Assembly (NCBI GenBank): GCA_015499985.1
Contig: JAAAUF010000076.1
Span: 25,172 to 71,219 of the forward strand
Length of the DNA: 46,048 bases
Reading direction: 5' to 3'
Source of the DNA: Haplosporangium gracile
Taxonomy: Eukaryota > Mortierellomycota > Mortierellomycetes > Mortierellales > Mortierellaceae
Shown here: piece after piece, positions 34,142 through 43,628 of the stretch
How the letters are laid out: each line of letters opens with the position of its first letter
How positions within the stretch are numbered: the stretch's first letter is position 1
Notes under the pieces: generated by a model
The model's input: the letters and a program-made list of their open reading frames with translations, nothing else
Database searches by the model: none
What the model was told of the DNA's origin: nothing
Translations under genes and position numbers: made by a program

Positions 34142-34501
34142 TCACTTAGTCTTGGCTTGAGAGAAAGTTCCAGTTAGGTCAGCTTGCTCAACGGCGGCAA
34201 AGGAATCACTCGTGACGAGATAATCTAAGCCGAGACTGAAGGCTCGAGTCCCGGGTTGAAGGCGCGACGGGGCTTTGAAGATAGGCAGTCTCTGCCAAGT
34301 CGAGGTAAAGAGAATTGTTGACTGATATGTTCCTGGCAAGAATATGCAAAGACTCTTGGGTGGCCAGAATGTTGGTGCGCTGCTTAGCGGTGATCTCCTT
34401 GTGCAGGAGGTGCTCGATCCAGAGGTAAAGACTACGCTTGGATCAAGACAGACGAGAGACGTTCGCTTTATTCAAGAAGCCAGTAAATAACTCCACGAGC
34501 T
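34142..34501 (-). pseudogene. Relic of an unrecognised gene (in-frame stop and frame change)
   Basis: A perfect-looking polypyrimidine tract and CAG acceptor end at 34502. A protein-like frame follows: LVELFTGFLNKANVSRLS, stop TGA 34443-34445, then in the same frame SLYLWIEHLLHKEITAKQRT and ILATQESLHILARNISVNNS. Around 34260 the protein-like reading moves to another frame (SLGLDYLVTSDSFAAVEQAD) and stops at 34142. The character is that of a helical protein, but I do not know the family. It looks like the last exon of a decayed gene. Confidence 0.45.
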
Positions 34502-34768
34502 CTGGGGTGTGGAAAAAAGCAATAAGTTACTGTTGGCATGGTGGTGGTGAATGAGGTGGTGTGGAGAGAGTGAGTGAGAGGAGCTGATTTCCAAAAAAAA
34601 AAAAAAAGTGGCCGTTGCATTTTTATTTCGCCCACGCGCGGACATCGAAGTCAAACGTGTCTGACCGTGCCTTTCGAGCCCATGACAAATCCTCTGACAG
34701 ACATACAAAAATAGTTGCAAGAGTCTAGTTCCAGGTTTATTGTTAAGATCGGTATTTTGGGTACATAT

Positions 34769-35702
34769 TTAAGGTTGAGCTCCTGATCCTTCAGGTTCCT
34801 GGTTGACCGGCCGAGGCACCGATGACTTGGCTATTGGTTTGACATTAGAAGAAAAAAAAAGTATGTCAGTTACTGCACATATTCCTTACTCTTGATCCAG
34901 TTGTCGTCAACGACTAGAAGCAGTAACACGCTGCAAAGGTAGTGCATCCGTGTTACCTTTTGGCATGCGCTCGTACTCATTCAGAACTCGCTTCTTTGGC
35001 TTCTTGAGTGCACGGTGGTTGTGATGGTGGTGCTGGTGGTTAGGATCAGAATGGTCGTGTCCACATGATCCTTCGTCCTTGTTGCTGTTCTCCTTGCCCT
35101 TGCCTGGTTTTGAGACGGGGCCACCGTCCGATTCGGATCCTGAAGAGTCTGAATCTGATTCCGAAGACGACTCGTCCGACGACTCGCCAAACTCCTTTTG
35201 CTTCTTGAAGATACAGCAGACTATTCGAAAAGTAATGGAGTGTGATCGTTAGTTTACTGCACTATATGATGCAACAATTGACAGGGCAATACGGCGGCGA
35301 GCCATCCTAGGCATTGTCTATGATGTCCACCTGGTGATAGTCTGATAGGAAGGTGTGCTTACTTTTGGACTTTTTCTTGTTGAGATGCTCGTTGTCGATC
35401 ACATCGTCGTCCCACTGAACCCTCCGCTCGGTGTTGGGCTCGCCTGTAAGAGACAATACTCCGTGTGCATGATCATCCTCGTCGGCGCTTCCTTCCTCCC
35501 CAGCCTCGGTAGCATTGATAGTCATGGTCCTGGATCCATGAGAAACAGTCTGACTACCGGCGCCTCGATTGCGAAGAAGGGAACCGAAACCGTTGCCAGG
35601 CGCTCCGTCAGCATCAAGCCCTCCTGCGGTGCCAAAGACGCTGGTGACTGGTGGTCCTGGTGGTCCATAAATGTCGTTTGTTGGGTCGTATGATGGAACC
35701 AT
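34769..35702 (-). CDS. YPI1: Protein phosphatase 1 inhibitor YPI1 / inhibitor-3 (PPP1R11 family)
   Basis: Three exons at 35363-35702, 34957-35220 and 34769-34830 join in frame into 221 residues. The family signature spans the first splice: RRVQWDDDVIDNEHLNKKKS, then KICCIFKKQKEFGESSDESS. This is the PP1-binding RVxW-type motif followed by the Cys-Cys-Ile-Phe core. Upstream, GSQTVSHGSRTMTINATE also matches the fungal family. C-terminally there is an acidic Ser run and a His-rich cluster (CGHDHSDPNHQHHHHNH), as in the metal-binding C-terminus of the human protein. YPI1 binds the PP1 catalytic subunit (Glc7) in the nucleus and affects its activity and localisation. The Gly/Pro-rich N-terminal 50 residues are an extension relative to yeast. 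It is divergent from TRS23. Confidence 0.92.
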
Positions 35703-36173
35703 CTCTGTTTTGCAGATTGTTTGTTGTTAGGTGAGTTGTTCTTGGTGCTTGTTGACGGTAAATGTAAAGTACTTGATGGACTGAGTGGATGTGCTAGGAT
35801 GAATGAGGGAATGAAAAATGACGGGGAGGGAATTGGTTGGGAGGCAGAAGAAAAAAAAAACTGTTTTATGCTTGAAGCAAAGGACCAACAGGAAAAAAAA
35901 AAAAAAAAAGACTCGCAGTCACGAGAAGTGAGGCGGGTGGACAAAGTTGGTCATCAAGTTGTCCAGCACGTTCCTTCTTTTCAACATCGCTTTAACTTGT
36001 TAATACTCTCTCGACCCTGCACTCAGGAAGCACAGCAACCGCAAAGAATACAGTCAGTTCAATTATTCAGGAAGACACCCATCAGGCAACAGGAGGAAAC
36101 AGACAAAGAATCATCATCCTTTTCACTTTATACCCAGGAATACACTTGACTTCATCAGACACAGGAAGGCACC
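35703..36173. promoter_or_regulatory. Shared divergent promoter region of YPI1 and TRS23
   Basis: About 470 bases lie between the two start codons, so both promoters must lie here. The YPI1-proximal half contains A-rich tracts (35851-35910). No specific factor site was recognised. Confidence 0.45.
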
Positions 36174-36952
36174 ATGATCTTTTCCATCTACATCATCAAC
36201 AAGGCCGGAGGTCTCGTCTACAACAAGGACTACTCTGAAGGTCTCTCAAAACTCACCTCCAACGAATACCTTGTCCTCGCAGGAACCTTTCACGGGTGAG
36301 TGAATAGGCGCATCCACGCGTGACTATGTCTGAACAAAGTACTCTTTTACAGAAACGATTGACATCGATAGGGGTCTGACCATTATCACCATTCTGCACG
36401 TTTGTATCTCTACACCTGATAGTGTCCATGCTATCACATCGAAGATCTCGCCCGTACCTGGATCCAGCGGCATTGAGATGCTCGAGACCGACACTTTCAG
36501 GATACATTGCTTTCAGACCCTCACAGGTACCTAAGCGACTTCATTAGCCTCTATTGATTGTCTTCTTTTTCGAAGCTATAGTGTATGCGGGTTTCCTAAC
36601 AATTCAATATGAAACCGCGCAAACAAACATAGGCACAAAGTTCTTGCTGGTGGCAGACCCTCAACAACCCTCAATTGATTTGATCATAAAAAAAATCTAC
36701 GAGACATACTCAGACTACACGGTCAAGAACCCCTTCCAGAACCCTGAAATGCCTATCCGCTCAGAACAGTTTGATGTTCACCTGTTGAAGCTAGTCAAGT
36801 CGTTCAATGGACTCGTCGTCAACAACAGTAACCCTTACAACGTCGGTAGCAATGCCGGCACAAATGCCTCTCTTCAGAGCCAACCTCATGCCTCGTCCTT
36901 GCCGCCTACGTTACCCAACGTTGCCTCCTCTGGACAGGGTCTTGGCTTTTAG
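36174..36952 (+). CDS. TRS23: TRAPP complex subunit TRS23/TRAPPC4
   Basis: Three exons at 36174-36295, 36423-36526 and 36633-36952 join in frame into 181 residues. The N-terminus [20 protein letters not shown] is the longin-like start of the family. The second exon gives [20 protein letters not shown]. The third gives [20 protein letters not shown], then [20 protein letters not shown] and [15 protein letters not shown]. Those segments match TRAPPC4 throughout. TRS23 is a core TRAPP subunit that helps activate the Rab Ypt1 in ER-Golgi and autophagy traffic. Like the shorter family members, it lacks the PDZ-like insertion that the yeast and animal proteins carry between the first and second halves. 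The last 30 residues are Asn/Ser-rich and not conserved. Confidence 0.93.
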
Positions 36953-37203
36953 TTCTACCGAAAACGATTTATGGCCGGCGAAGCAACTTCTATCAAATAA
37001 AAGTGAGAAAATCGAAAAAAAAGTGACGTCACGCGGACCGGCGTGGCCGTATGAGGCTCTTCAAGCCACATATGTCGAACTACCGCTGCTGCCAATTTAG
37101 GGCAGACATAAAGACTGATCAAGGCCAATCGAGTGCACAATCGTTTTCAACTTTTTATACTTGTCCCACTTCCCGCCCTCACATACAACAAAACGCCGTC
37201 AAG

Positions 37204-38176
37204 ATGAAGTTGGTTCGGTATGGCAACAACCATTGACTTTCAAGGAATCTCGCCCCAAGGGAAAACTCTCGGCTCACTCAGCTCGCTGCATCCAGGATCG
37301 CCACCAACAGAGACTTTCAACCCAACAACAGGCGATGAATAAACAACAGCAACAACAACGGACATCTGCGCTTCAAGATAGATGTATTTGCGACAAGGAC
37401 ATCACGGGTCTTCTGAGGAATGGATCCCCAGTTACAGGAGACTCGCCATTCAGCCTTGGAGGAACAGCGTTTTGATATAGCAGATCTCATGGCAGAACAT
37501 GCAGCACTGAAATCAGATCAGCGCCACTAACGCTCTGTCTTTATGCCTCCCGTTATCGCCTTATATGTATCAACAATAGATTTCTCATGAAGCTCAACAC
37601 CGAGACTGTCACAGTCGAGCTCAAGAATGGTACCATTGTTCACGGCACAGTTACAGGTACGCACAGGAGTCTTATTTTCATTAGGACTATCCAGACTTTG
37701 AGCTTGTTTTGACGCGCCACCAAGGATACTAACCATACGAAACGGTGCCATGTTTTCTGCAATTAGGTGTTGATATGAGCATGAACACACATTTGAGGGC
37801 TGTCAAGATGACGGTCAAGAACAAGGATCCCGTCAGTCTAGAGTCGTTGAGCATCCGTGGCAACAACATTAGATACTTTATCCTCCCCGAAAATTTGCCA
37901 CTGGACACCCTTTTGATCGACGATTCACCCAAGAGCAAATCCAAAAAGAAGGCTGGTATGTACTATTTCCTGTCCCGTTGTCGTGATGACTTTGTGGCGT
38001 CAAAGGTTTCGTTCACTGAGATCTGGTTCATCATAACATTCATACTAACATGATACCTCTTTATTGCGTATTTATATGAAGTAGGATCTTCGGGACCAGT
38101 TGCAGTGAGGGGACGCGGTCGTGGTCGTGGTGGCGCAAGAGGCGGTCGTGGTCGTGGCCGTGGAGGCCGCTCTTAA
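37204..38176 (+). CDS. SMD1: Small nuclear ribonucleoprotein SmD1
   Basis: Four exons at 37204-37217, 37580-37656, 37767-37955 and 38085-38176 join in frame into 123 residues, close to the usual 119. The Sm fold is complete: Sm1 is [20 protein letters not shown] plus [20 protein letters not shown], and Sm2 is [20 protein letters not shown]. The tail is the typical Arg-Gly repeat ([20 protein letters not shown]), which in animals is methylated and bound by SMN. SmD1 is part of the heptameric ring on U1, U2, U4 and U5 snRNAs and acts in splicing. The first exon codes only four full codons, so the start depends on the splice at GTATGG. Confidence 0.95.
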
Positions 38177-38504
38177 AGTACAGCTGACGGTAGATCAGGA
38201 AGGATTGCGGCAGCTCAACCACACGGAGGCAAAGGAGGCGATTTCGCGAATACTAGCTAAGTTTTCTGGACTTTCATTAAAAGCAAACACGATAAACAAC
38301 AAAAGCGGCAATACTCAGGAGTGTGTTTAGAATCTGTTAATATCAGGCTTTTGATGATTATCGTGAAGGGTCCATTGCTAGGAATACAAGTTCCTTGACA
38401 GGTTGGCTATGATTGCAGGTTCATGTTTTTCAGCAGGTACATCGTGTGACTGCTTGAAGCATTTTTTTTTCTTTTTTTCTGTAATGTATTTAGAGCTTGC
38501 AGAG
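38177..38504. other. Short intergenic region before the F-box/DTW gene
   Basis: The 3' end of SMD1 and the leader of the next gene. A poly-T tract and a TTTAG just before the next start (38461-38493) could be the end of a leader intron. No gene is seen. Confidence 0.4.
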
Positions 38505-40305
38505 ATGCAACCTTCAACCAACACAACGACAACAAGAACCGCCATGTCAGAAAGCTCAGTCAGGCTTACAGATCTGTCCGATCTGATCCTTCTGAGGATA
38601 TTCTCATTCATCACCACCGCTACCGAACAAGATTCCATTGCCGATGTCACACCCTTAGAACAAGATCCCGCAGAACAAGCCCACCCAACTTCGACCTCGG
38701 ACTTACCAACAGCAGACTCCCACAAATCACCAACAAAAAAAAGGAACGCCCAGAAAAAGAAAAAGGACCGTGTCGCAGGATTGGGCGCAAGAACATTATG
38801 TCGACTCTGCTGCTGCAGTCAACGGCTCAATCACCTGGCATCGGCAGATCAGCTTTGGCAAGGACTGACGTTAGCGCGGTTCCCTGATCGACATTGGCCG
38901 ACTACTGATCAAAAGAATCTCGATATGATCCGTGTGCGGAAGGAGCACCAGTTGAAGCTTTTGGCACCTTCGACAGGCCCATCGACGCAGCAAGGAGCTC
39001 CAGCGCAGGAAGAAGAAACGAACGACGCGATGGACCAGTCACAGGAGCAGGAGAGTGGCGAGCGTGACGAGGAGGGTCAAAACAAGAAGCAAAAGAGGAC
39101 AAAGTTTTACTCACGATTTGAACAACGAGCCCATCGTCGCAAGTTTGCATCGCTTGACCCAGAACTCCGATACACACCCCTTGCATGGACAAACACCTTT
39201 TGGACATGGAAACGTACCTTCTTTGGGAACTGCCGCTTTGTCGAGTCTAAGGATGTCAGCACGCCAAATCGCATTGGTAGGTGATGTTGAACCTCTGACT
39301 GCCATTGCTTCAGGGCATTTTTACATGGTTTGGCATTAACCTGTATTGTCCTCTCCCTCATTGCCGTTTAATTTTGTAGACCATGCTGTGCACAGGAACA
39401 ACCAGGATGAGGCGCGCGAAGAATGTGGGCGTTGCTGGCGGCCAGTTCGGTCATGTATCTGCTCGGCACTCACGTCTCAACTCTACTGCAACTGTCGAGT
39501 AAGGATCATGATTCTTCAACACCCAAGGTGTCAAGTGAGCATTGGAACGATCAGGATCCTCAAGACGACGTTCAAGTACTGTCAGATTGTTATTGGCAAA
39601 GACTTTAAGTCCGGGCGATCCCTAGGTAAGGTGCCTTGTTGCATTGTCCACTCTCATTTTAGTAAGAATGGTGATTGAAACTGCCTCTGACAGCGATGCT
39701 GACCTGACTTTATTGCTATGTTAGAACTGGATCAGGCACTGGATGATCCTAACTGCACACCTCTGCTGCTGTACCCAAGTCATGCGGCTGTCGATATTCA
39801 AACGCTGGTATCAACTGTCCCTTCGATATCGACACCCTCTACGCGATACTTTTGCCAAGACTGCACCCACCCTCACGACTTAATAGCAGTGGAGCCAGGA
39901 ACAAATGCAGAAACGGATGTGCAGCAGCAGGACCAAATCAACAGCAACAACGAGACGCCATCGCCATATCCCTATAAGTTACTCATCGCTCTGGACGGTA
40001 GTTGGTCGCACGCCAAGATCATGTACCGCTGCAACCCACGGCTTCAACAATTGACCCAGATCAAGTTCCCGTACCCGCCACAGTCAATCTACCACGAACT
40101 CAAGCCTGAACCCAAGGTCACCTATACTTCGACTGCTGAGGCTGTCAGTCAGGCAGTCGCCCTCCTTGGCTGGCCTACGGATTCGACGCGCGCGTCCGTG
40201 ACGACGACAATGACGGATGCACAGTTGCTGCATGAGGATATTATTCGCCCTCTCAGGAAGATGATTGAGATTCAGGATACCATCCAGGACCAGCAAAAGG
40301 ATTAG
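38505..40305 (+). CDS. F-box protein fused to a DTW domain (tRNA aminocarboxypropyl-uridine type)
   Basis: Three exons at 38505-39276, 39380-39625 and 39725-40305 (all phase 1 junctions) encode 532 residues. An F-box opens the protein (RLTDLSDLILLRIFSFI). Its second half (CRLCCCSQRLNHLASADQLW) comes after a 55-residue Lys/Ser-rich insert. From residue 270 the protein is a DTW domain: the zinc-binding ECGRCWRPVRSCICSAL with Cys 273, 276, 283 and 285, then RIMILQHPRCQVSIGTIRIL and LLLYPSHAAV. The signature ALDGSWSHAKIMYRCNPRLQ has Asp430-Gly-Ser-Trp433, with Ser in place of the usual Thr. DTW enzymes (TapT, DTWD1/2) make acp3U in tRNA from SAM. No in-frame ATG lies between the two halves, so the DTW part needs the splice. 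The fusion suggests a link between ubiquitin-ligase adaptors and tRNA modification, which is inference. Confidence 0.82.
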
Positions 40306-40661
40306 CAATAACTCGAAAGCGACGCGTCTTAATGGGCAATGAAGGTGGGCAAGGATACCCTTCAAGATTAATTCAGTCTTTGCCACCGAGGCAGGAGACA
40401 CGAGCATGGACCCCCCAGGCGTCAATGTCACAGCATCTCTCGTTGCTCCTATCCCTATTAGCGAACCAATCCAAAAATAAGCCTCCTTCGACGTTGAGCT
40501 TAAACGACATCCAGTTGCCTCCTTTTCGCAAAATAAGAATTCGGTCCTGTCAAAGAGATCATCCCATCCTTTCCATCTTTTTTTTTTTTTTTTTTTTTCT
40601 TCTCCCTTTCTTCCATTCACGAAAAACATAAGACCCCATTGCAACACTTTCACAGCCAATA
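40306..40661. other. Intergenic region before F-box relics
   Basis: No gene is seen. A 20-base poly-T tract lies at about 40579-40598. The following bases are a normal-looking leader for the decayed F-box frame. Confidence 0.5.
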
Positions 40662-41890
40662 ATGTCATCCTCCGCCATTCGCTGCTTCGACATTCCGGAA
40701 CTGACACATATGGTCGCAGCACACCTCGCCAAATGGGACACGCTGATGCTTTCACGGACCATTCGTCACCTCCATCAACTGTGCTAGCCTTTGCTTTACA
40801 CTAACCTTTGCCTCGATTATGACTCCCAAGAGGTCAATCCTTTCGACTCTTGTAAAGCCTCAAACGCCTTCGCAAGGAACATCCATTATGTCAGGCGCTT
40901 GAAGATTTCAATCATCGATATTGCCATGCGTTTCAACTGTCTGCTCGTCTCTCTGGACGCCACCAAGGATTCGACTTTCGATGATCTACAGGACGCTCTA
41001 CCCAATTGACTCCCGTCTCCAGATCCCAGCTCAGCGTGTCTTGTGCCAATACCGCTGATGACAAACTTTGAGCGACTCGACGCCCATCTGGCCAATAAAT
41101 CGTACTATATCGATTCATATCCGTACTACCTCGACAGCTGCAAAGATCCTCAGACCACCCTCCTCCAAATCAGCTGAGTCATCAGTCTCGACCTACGTCT
41201 AACGGACTTGAAGGCTGTGCGGCCCAAAATTTCCAACGCCAATGATTTGAACGCCTTGTCTACCTCACTTTCTGGATTGTTGCGCTTGGAGACTTTGGTC
41301 TTGGATGGCATTGTTTCTCGGGAGGAGGCTTGGGTCGGATTGGTCGGATAATCTTTGACAACTGCAGCAGCTCAAGCACTCGGACTCTTTCATGCAGCAT
41401 GGACCAATGCTCGGCTATCAGTCGTTTAGTCCAAGAGCACGATTGGAGCGATATAGAGCAACAATAGGAACAGAATGATCTGCAGGCGGCGGTGACACCA
41501 ATTCTACCTGTCCGAGAAGCACTGCAGGGCCTCACAATGTGGTCTATTGGTGAAGTCACCTCCGACAAAGAACTCGTCTCCACACTTCAGCGCTGCCTCA
41601 ACATTGAGCGCCTTTCTTTGACGGGAATGCAAGGACAAATCAGTGGTTCTACAATTGGTCGAGCCCTTGGGGTTCATTGTCCCAAACTACGAAAGTTGGC
41701 GTTTTCGGATTTCAACTTTTACGGCAACATGAATACGCCGGTCCAAATTATTACGACTTTTCCACAACAACAGATCGAGGAGTTCAAGTGGTCCAATTCC
41801 TTTGAGCGTCTGAGTGGGCTCATGGCAAGCCAGATGTTTCGTCAGGACTCAGAGGTCTTCAGGTAGTTGGTGTTTGAGAGCTGTTATCAT
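40662..41890 (+). pseudogene. Decayed F-box/LRR gene
   Basis: The frame starts MSSSAIRCFDIPELTHMVAA, then HLAKWDTLMLSRTIRHLHQL, an F-box start like the other F-box genes here. In-frame stops follow at TAG 40785-40787, TGA 41007-41009 and TGA 41175-41177, with protein-like sequence on both sides of each (LLYTNLCLDYDSQEVNPFDS; NFERLDAHLANKSYYIDSYP; VISLDLRLTDLKAV). Near 41345 the reading shifts frame (RIIFDNCSS), passes TAG 41465-41467, and continues as LRR sequence (LQRCLNIERLSLTGMQGQIS; ALGVHCPKLRKLAFSDFNFY) to TAG 41864-41866. Several independent defects make sequencing error unlikely as the sole cause. Confidence 0.85.
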
Positions 41891-42613
41891 GTAATTCAGA
41901 TCAGGATCCCAATTCCGATCCCGATCCTCCAATGCAGTTCGCAATGCAAAGTGGGTCAGATCCGTTAACAATCCGATCTGCCGATACAGTTTCTCAAACT
42001 GGCCCAGTCGCTCCATCTCTGCATCGCTCAAACACGACCGTCAGCTCTCACTTGTAGTAAGGTGCTTGACCGGGCTCGAGGGAGGTCATCTCAGGAATAG
42101 TGATAGTTAGGTCAAGGACCTTTAGCTTGGTGCAGATCTACGGATCGGTAATGGTATCTGACACTTTAATAAATCCATTAACGATGCATTCATTATATAC
42201 AAATCTGCACCTTGAAGTGCTCGAGCGCCGGACATTTCTTTGAGAATCACCTTGATCGTCCCCACTGAACACATAGGTACACCGCTCAAAGACAATCTTT
42301 CGAAGGACCTCCGAGTGAGGTTGGAAACGACCGTTGCGTCATGGTCGGACTCACAGCTTCAGAGGACGCAGTCAACTTGGTAGGTTCAATCCACAAAAGC
42401 CAGGCTAGATAACCTTGGACAATGATTATCAATATACTGACTAAACGTGAAAAGGTTGGATTGATCCCGAATATCAGGTAGGAATAGTCGTTCGAGGGTG
42501 GGGCAGCGAAGAGGAGATCCACTTGTCCGTGCCTGATTTTTTTTTTCTACTGACAGGATGAGCAGAATGATACAAACCAAACCCTTTTTTGGCATGTTTG
42601 TCATTACTCTCAT
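41849..42613 (-). pseudogene. C-terminal part of a decayed F-box/LRR gene, opposite strand
   Basis: Read on the minus strand, LRR fragments of the same family occur in several frames: CPTLERLFLPDIRDQSNLFT and YIDNHCPRLSSLAFVD (about 42390-42510), SEVLRKIVFERCTYVFSG (about 42265-42320), CPALEHFKVQICI (about 42200-42240), ICTKLKVLDLTITIPEMTSL (about 42070-42130), and finally SDAEMERLGQFEKLYRQIGL running to DLNYMITALKHQLPEDL and a stop at 41849. No N-terminal F-box is seen upstream. It abuts and slightly overlaps the plus-strand relic, so the two point at each other. Confidence 0.75.
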
Positions 42614-43628
42614 TTTTCAACTGCGTACCAATGAACTGATGAGAATTATGATGAGCTGCAACATGTCCCAACGACACCCCCAACAACCAGCCAAGAGCCG
42701 TATACAAGCACGACTCGCTTTTCCATTTTTATTTCACCACCACCTTCCACTCCTCAGTCCATCCATACAATATCCTCCATCACTCCACCTTCGCCAGGAG
42801 AGGTGTTACCTGATCTCCATCCTATCCTGTCATTCCGCCTGCCCTCTCAAGTCTGTCAGCAAGTAGTCTATTTCCCGCAGGAAGTCAATGTTCGGAAGGA
42901 AACAGCGACAACGTGCATGTCGTCTTGTTATCCCGAAGGGTTTGTAAATATTTCATCTGTTCGATTCACAAGCACGAGTATGACTTTTCTTTAATATCAA
43001 GAGGCGGAATCGTAGTTGTTCTCAGGCCAAGTAGAGGGGGATGAGGGGGGAGGGGGGCTAAGAAGGGATAATACGTGAGGTGATTGTGCATGTTACCCAG
43101 TTATGGATCTAAATTGTCATAAAAGGAGGTTTTCTATCTTGGGCAGATCCGCCTCTTCCTAGTTCCATTCTTCGTCCTCGAACAAAAAGGGTTCTTCCTC
43201 CTCAAGGAGCACCCAACAGAAGATCAGTCGCCCTTTCTATTATTATTATTTTTCCCCTAGTGTGCGCACTTTCCTCACACCTATTCTGTATTTTTTTGCG
43301 TGTACTTTATGAGGAATCCACAAATTGCCTCTCACTTTCCGCTCCCCTCCCATGCTCACTGCTGGTCTTCACTTCAATACGCTATCTTCGCTCATCCCGC
43401 CAATGCCAAAATAAATAAATAAATAGAAACTCCCCTTCATCAACGGGTCTCAAGTACAACCAGCAAAGCTACTTCTTTCTTTTTGAAGTAAATTTATTTT
43501 GCGAAAAGAATATAAAAAAAAAAAGACACTCTTCTTAAAGCACCTCCTTTATCCTTCTCATATGTACAGATAAGAAATATAATTCCTCTCAAACTACTAC
43601 ACAACAGCAAATCAAACGACCAGCAAGC
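42614..43628. other. Intergenic region with no gene seen
   Basis: About 1 kb between the F-box relics and the aquaglyceroporin stop. It contains CT- and CA-rich tracts, a G-rich stretch at 43036-43058, TAAATAAATAAATA at about 43412-43424 and poly-A near 43513-43522. Nothing protein-like was recognised. Confidence 0.55.

Noticed and set aside
37218..37579. Possible intron-encoded C/D snoRNA in SMD1 intron 1
   Set aside because: A GCGATGA box and a later CTGA exist, but the C box has a mismatch, the spacing is long and no terminal stem forms.
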